In this document: positions 62,777 to 64,000 of the stretch, piece by piece
How the letters are laid out: every line of letters starts with the position of its first letter
Position numbering within the stretch: position 1 is the first letter of the stretch
NCBI RefSeq assembly: GCF_918741285.1
Contig: NZ_CAKKNC010000016.1
Location: 1 to 64,000 of the forward strand
Source: Sphingobium sp. CECT 9361
Lineage (GTDB): Bacteria > Pseudomonadota > Alphaproteobacteria > Sphingomonadales > Sphingomonadaceae
Direction: 5' to 3'
Length of the DNA stretch: 64,000 nucleotides
Made by a program: the position numbers and the translations under genes
Notes under the pieces: generated by a model
What the model was told of the DNA's origin: nothing
The model's database searches: none
What the model saw: only the letters and a program-made list of their open reading frames with translations

Positions 62777-63979
62777 CTATTTGAGCGCAGGCTCGTCCCA
62801 CAGATTAAGTTTGACGCCGATGCCCTTCGCGACGGCGTTGCGGTAGACCATCGTGCCCCAGGCCACGTCTTCCACGGCCATGCCGCCGACCGAGAGGATA
62901 ATGATCTCGTCATCATTGCGGCGTGCCGGGGTCGCGCCTGATACGATGGCGCCAAGATCCTCAAGAGCATCGCGCGGCAGCTTGCCTTCCTCGACCAGAT
63001 CGAAATAGCGCACACCAACGGCTGGCACATGGTTGTGGCGCGGCGCTGGCAGCTCTTCGAGATAGGCTTCGTAGAGCCCGGTAAAGTCGAGCACCTTGCG
63101 GATCTCGGGCGCTTCCATCCCTTCATCGATGTTGCAGGGCGCTGGCATGGAGAGGAACGTGCCGGGCCGCACCCATTCGCGGCGCACGGTTGGATATTTG
63201 GATGGATCGCCGGTCGCAACGGAGGCACAGAAGGTGGCGATGTCGGAATCCCGCACAACTTCTTCGTCCGTCTCGACGACCTTGACTGTGGTAATCTGTG
63301 GGTAGGTTTGCGCCACCCATGCCGTAAACGCATCCAGATTGGCCTGTCCCCGGCCCCGCACCTTGACCGTGTCGATCAAGGGGCAAGTCGCCATGAACGC
63401 AGCGAGCGACGTGCGTGCCATGACGCCCGGCCCCACAATGCCGACCACGCTGGAATCCTTGCGCGCCAAATAGCGCGCACCAACACCCGGCACAGCGCCC
63501 GTGCGATAGGCAGATAGAAGATTGGCCGACATCATCGCCAAAGGCGCGCCGGTATCGACGTCATTGAGGATGAATGTGAGGATCGAGCGCGGCAGATTCC
63601 GATTGCGGTTCTCGACGTTGGAGCCATACCATTTCATGCCAGCCGTGCGGAACGATCCGCCGAGATAAGCGGGCATTGCCATGAACCGGCGGTCCGTTGT
63701 CGGCTTGGGCATATCCGGGAAGGGCGAGTCTTCGGGAAAAACGATGATAGCGCCGTGGGAGTTGTTATTGCCGCCTGCCATCCGATAGTCACCCACATGG
63801 AGCAGGCGAAACATCTCTTCCATCGCATCGACGCACTTGGGCATATCGGTCACCCCCGCCCGGATCATGTCCGGCTCGGAAAGATAGATGAAGTCTATGC
63901 GGGGGAGCGCGGCCTGAAGGCTCGCCCCAGCTTTGTCATTTTCGGACAACACGGCGCCTTCCTGCGTCGAAGCAGCCAT
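62777..63979 (-). CDS. Ornithine cyclodeaminase/mu-crystallin-family protein
   Basis: About 400 residues with a dimerisation N-domain and a C-terminal Rossmann domain (GIVGPGVMARTSLAAFM, about residues 180-200). The segment FMAMPAYLGGSFRTAGMKWYGSN, shortened here to MPAYLGG and GMKWYGSN, is typical of NAD(P)-dependent imine reductases and cyclodeaminases. Relatives annotated as tyramine oxidase subunit B exist; the name fits the neighbouring flavin oxidase, but activity is unproven. The ATG at 63979 is my choice; the frame continues through a TTG at 63997 to the window edge, so the true start may lie outside. Confidence 0.82.
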   Translation of the reverse strand: MAASTQEGAVLSENDKAGASLQAALPRIDFIYLSEPDMIRAGVTDMPKCVDAMEEMFRLLHVGDYRMAGGNNNSHGAIIVFPEDSPFPDMPKPTTDRRFMAMPAYLGGSFRTAGMKWYGSNVENRNRNLPRSILTFILNDVDTGAPLAMMSANLLSAYRTGAVPGVGARYLARKDSSVVGIVGPGVMARTSLAAFMATCPLIDTVKVRGRGQANLDAFTAWVAQTYPQITTVKVVETDEEVVRDSDIATFCASVATGDPSKYPTVRREWVRPGTFLSMPAPCNIDEGMEAPEIRKVLDFTGLYEAYLEELPAPRHNHVPAVGVRYFDLVEEGKLPRDALEDLGAIVSGATPARRNDDEIIILSVGGMAVEDVAWGTMVYRNAVAKGIGVKLNLWDEPALK

Positions 63980-64000
63980 CCGGGCATCCGCTTTCAAATC

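Noticed and set aside
1..64000. CRISPR array, rRNA operon, insertion sequence or prophage structural genes
   Set aside because: No regularly spaced repeats, rRNA-like stretches, transposase genes or phage head/tail genes were seen.

Overview
The window is GC-rich chromosomal DNA from an aerobic Gram-negative bacterium, most likely an alphaproteobacterium of the Sphingomonadaceae type. The inference rests on gene families and style: a TonB-dependent receptor, a PQQ alcohol dehydrogenase locus, DUF6152/DUF4185 secreted proteins, a LigD/Ku pair and many 4-bp gene overlaps. Nothing in the sequence names the species.

Layout. 1-2504: right end of an integrated element, with a HigBA-like toxin-antitoxin pair, a tyrosine integrase and a 3' fragment of a tRNA-Pro(GGG) gene as the attachment scar. 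2505-9200: chromosome with a cytochrome c'-like lipoprotein, a beta-class glutathione transferase and a four-gene signalling module (lone receiver, membrane histidine kinase, REC-EAL phosphodiesterase, FixJ/LuxR-type regulator). 9200-12003: a decayed MFS transporter and a LysR/NTF2-like/SDR divergent group. 12176-29717: a large alcohol-oxidation block. It contains an ExaC-type aldehyde dehydrogenase, a DUF779 protein, a FIST protein and hybrid kinase resembling the NosP-NahK nitric oxide pair, a LuxR response regulator, a PQQ alcohol dehydrogenase with the Asp-x-Asp signature of lanthanide-dependent enzymes, its cytochrome c and XoxJ/MxaJ-like partner, a beta-propeller protein, a porin, a TonB receptor, a zinc metallohydrolase, a SoxYZ-like carrier, a Cys-x3-Cys-Trp rhodanese-like protein and a pseudoazurin. 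A recurring DNA element (roughly GACCAAAGGTnCAATnG) precedes at least six transcription units of this block and probably ties them into one regulon.

29833-47140: a SulP transporter, a JmjC-like cupin with a GNAT protein, a stress-flavoured minus-strand group (UVR-motif protein, MpaB-like oxygenase, SDR, zinc alcohol dehydrogenase, SRPBCC protein), LigD and Ku for end joining, a membrane-anchored winged-helix regulator followed by a serine-hydrolase-fold protein without its catalytic residues, and three exported proteins. 47153-64000: a catabolic region of two MarR-linked operons. One carries IorA/IorB (2-oxoacid:ferredoxin oxidoreductase) with two MarR regulators. The other carries an acyl-CoA ligase, a thiolase-like protein without the usual nucleophile, an OB-fold/degenerate-SDR fusion and a metal-dependent cyclase-family hydrolase. 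Both have near-identical ATATGC-centred palindromes upstream. An APC permease, an aldehyde dehydrogenase, a DMT exporter, an FAD amine/amino-acid oxidase, RidA and an ornithine-cyclodeaminase-family protein complete what looks like an aromatic amine or amino-acid degradation region.

No rRNA, complete tRNA, CRISPR array or intact insertion sequence was seen. No pqq biosynthesis genes lie in the window.
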